From NCBI GenBank assembly GCA_964017185.1, contig OZ024878.1:13153351-13217350 (forward strand): a DNA stretch of 64,000 bases, in the 5' to 3' direction. The DNA is from Rugalucina vietnamica. Taxonomy: Eukaryota > Mollusca > Bivalvia > Lucinida > Lucinidae. Position 1 is the stretch's first letter; every line of letters begins with the position of its first letter. Positions 63,266-64,000 of this stretch are shown here, piece after piece. Both the position numbers and the translations under genes were made by a program. The notes under the pieces are model-generated. The model searched no databases. It saw only the letters and a program-made list of their open reading frames with translations, and was not told the DNA's origin.

Positions 63266-64000
63266 TTCCAAAGGATCAAATCTTTGTATTTTATTTATAA
63301 CTTATTCAAGGAAATAAAACCAGGAAGTTAAAAAAAAGTTACTTGCGAATTCAGTTTAAGTTTAATTAACCTTTTTCGACATCTTTTTTGCACAAAAATA
63401 TTGAAACTGAAGCAAAACAATAACATAGCCAGATGCCTTAATTGGTATAAATTGAACAAAAAAAATGCTGGTCTTTATTGTATTGCTTAATTTTTTTGTT
63501 TGATTAGTATTTAGTTTTTGTGGACTTGTAACATTTTTCTTGGTATTTCTATGATTTTTTCAGTGTTTGATACCTGATATCATGACTTTGTTTTATTATA
63601 GGTCTATATTTTATAGAAACATGACGTGTTATAATAGATGCCACCTCCTCGCAGTGTTTTTGTCGTACCTCTTATTGTCGTAAATGTCTGGCTACGACAT
63701 TATTCCAGGACTGTAATATCATTTATGTATAGCGCCTTATGAAATAACAAAAGTGTGTTTTAAATGAGCACCATATTGTCTGTTCGTATTAAATATGTCT
63801 GAGGGTTGTAACGACTACTGTACGGGTATACTGGCGAGTTTGAAAAGCGCTACAAAAATATGTCATTTTATATTTGAGAAATAGATCAGCTCTAGTAGTG
63901 ATTTTTTGAGTAATATATCACCGTTTGGAGGTCAGTTGTACAGCAGAGCAAATCACGAGCGCGCAGCGTACAACTGACCGACAAACACATGTTTGGGTGC
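63266..64000. other. No gene recognised
   Basis: AT-rich DNA. 63900-64000 carries the GTTTGGAGGTCAGTTGTAC / GTACAACTGAC inverted blocks with the AAATCACGAGCGC motif also seen at 60250. The window ends inside this repeat. Confidence 0.45.

Overview
This 64 kb window is AT-rich, repeat-dense nuclear DNA from a metazoan, most likely a bivalve mollusc. The evidence is several tRNA-derived SINEs, three APE-type LINE lineages, fold-back and MITE-like DNA transposons, (CT)n/(GT)n tracts, spliced gene fragments with GT-AG borders, and a dispersed element beginning AGCTCACCTGAGC that I associate from memory with bivalve genomes. No operon, CRISPR array, rRNA or convincing functional tRNA gene was seen. 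Species cannot be fixed from sequence alone.

Layout. 0-6 kb: dispersed repeats, a 1.54 kb near-palindromic element with TA-flanked ends (2818-4359), a (TC)n tract and a 380-bp inverted-repeat MITE. 6-11.2 kb: an apparently full-length minus-strand LINE (LINE-A, 6046-11152) with intact ORF1 and ORF2 in the same frame, separated by one TAG; a paralogous copy of the host repeat at 30.9-31.7 kb shows the site without the LINE. 12-18 kb: the only stretch with host-gene signal, comprising minus-strand exons for a CAP-Gly domain and a C2H2 zinc finger with matching intron phases, plus a possible plus-strand terminal exon. 18-31 kb: an AGCTCACCTGAGC element, degenerate tandem modules, a (CT)n(GT)n tract, a 1.1 kb fold-back element, and the second copy of the 1.55 kb palindrome. 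31-40.9 kb: SINEs, an inverted pair of about 1 kb repeats, and more AGCTCACCTGAGC copies with nested insertions. 40.9-44 kb: LINE-B, a CR1-like relic with a 2A-like motif and a deletion across the RT active site. 45.8-50.8 kb: Tc1/mariner relics, one of them split by a 4.1 kb terminal-inverted-repeat element that carries an ORF of a family I cannot name. 52.7-57.7 kb: LINE-C, a Tx1/L1-type relic. 58-64 kb: a SINE, a possible small secreted protein, a roughly 1 kb cluster of TGACGT/ACGTCA motifs, and a near-perfect large inverted repeat (about 61990-63030).

The genes do not form a pathway. The window reads as successive rounds of transposition in intergenic or intronic DNA. Nested insertions give a relative order of events and several empty-site comparisons. 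The features most worth a second look are the in-frame TAG joining LINE-A ORF1 and ORF2, the unnamed TIR element at 46.7-50.8 kb, the ACGT-motif cluster and the large fold-back structures. All calls come from reading the sequence and the translated frames; no database search was possible.
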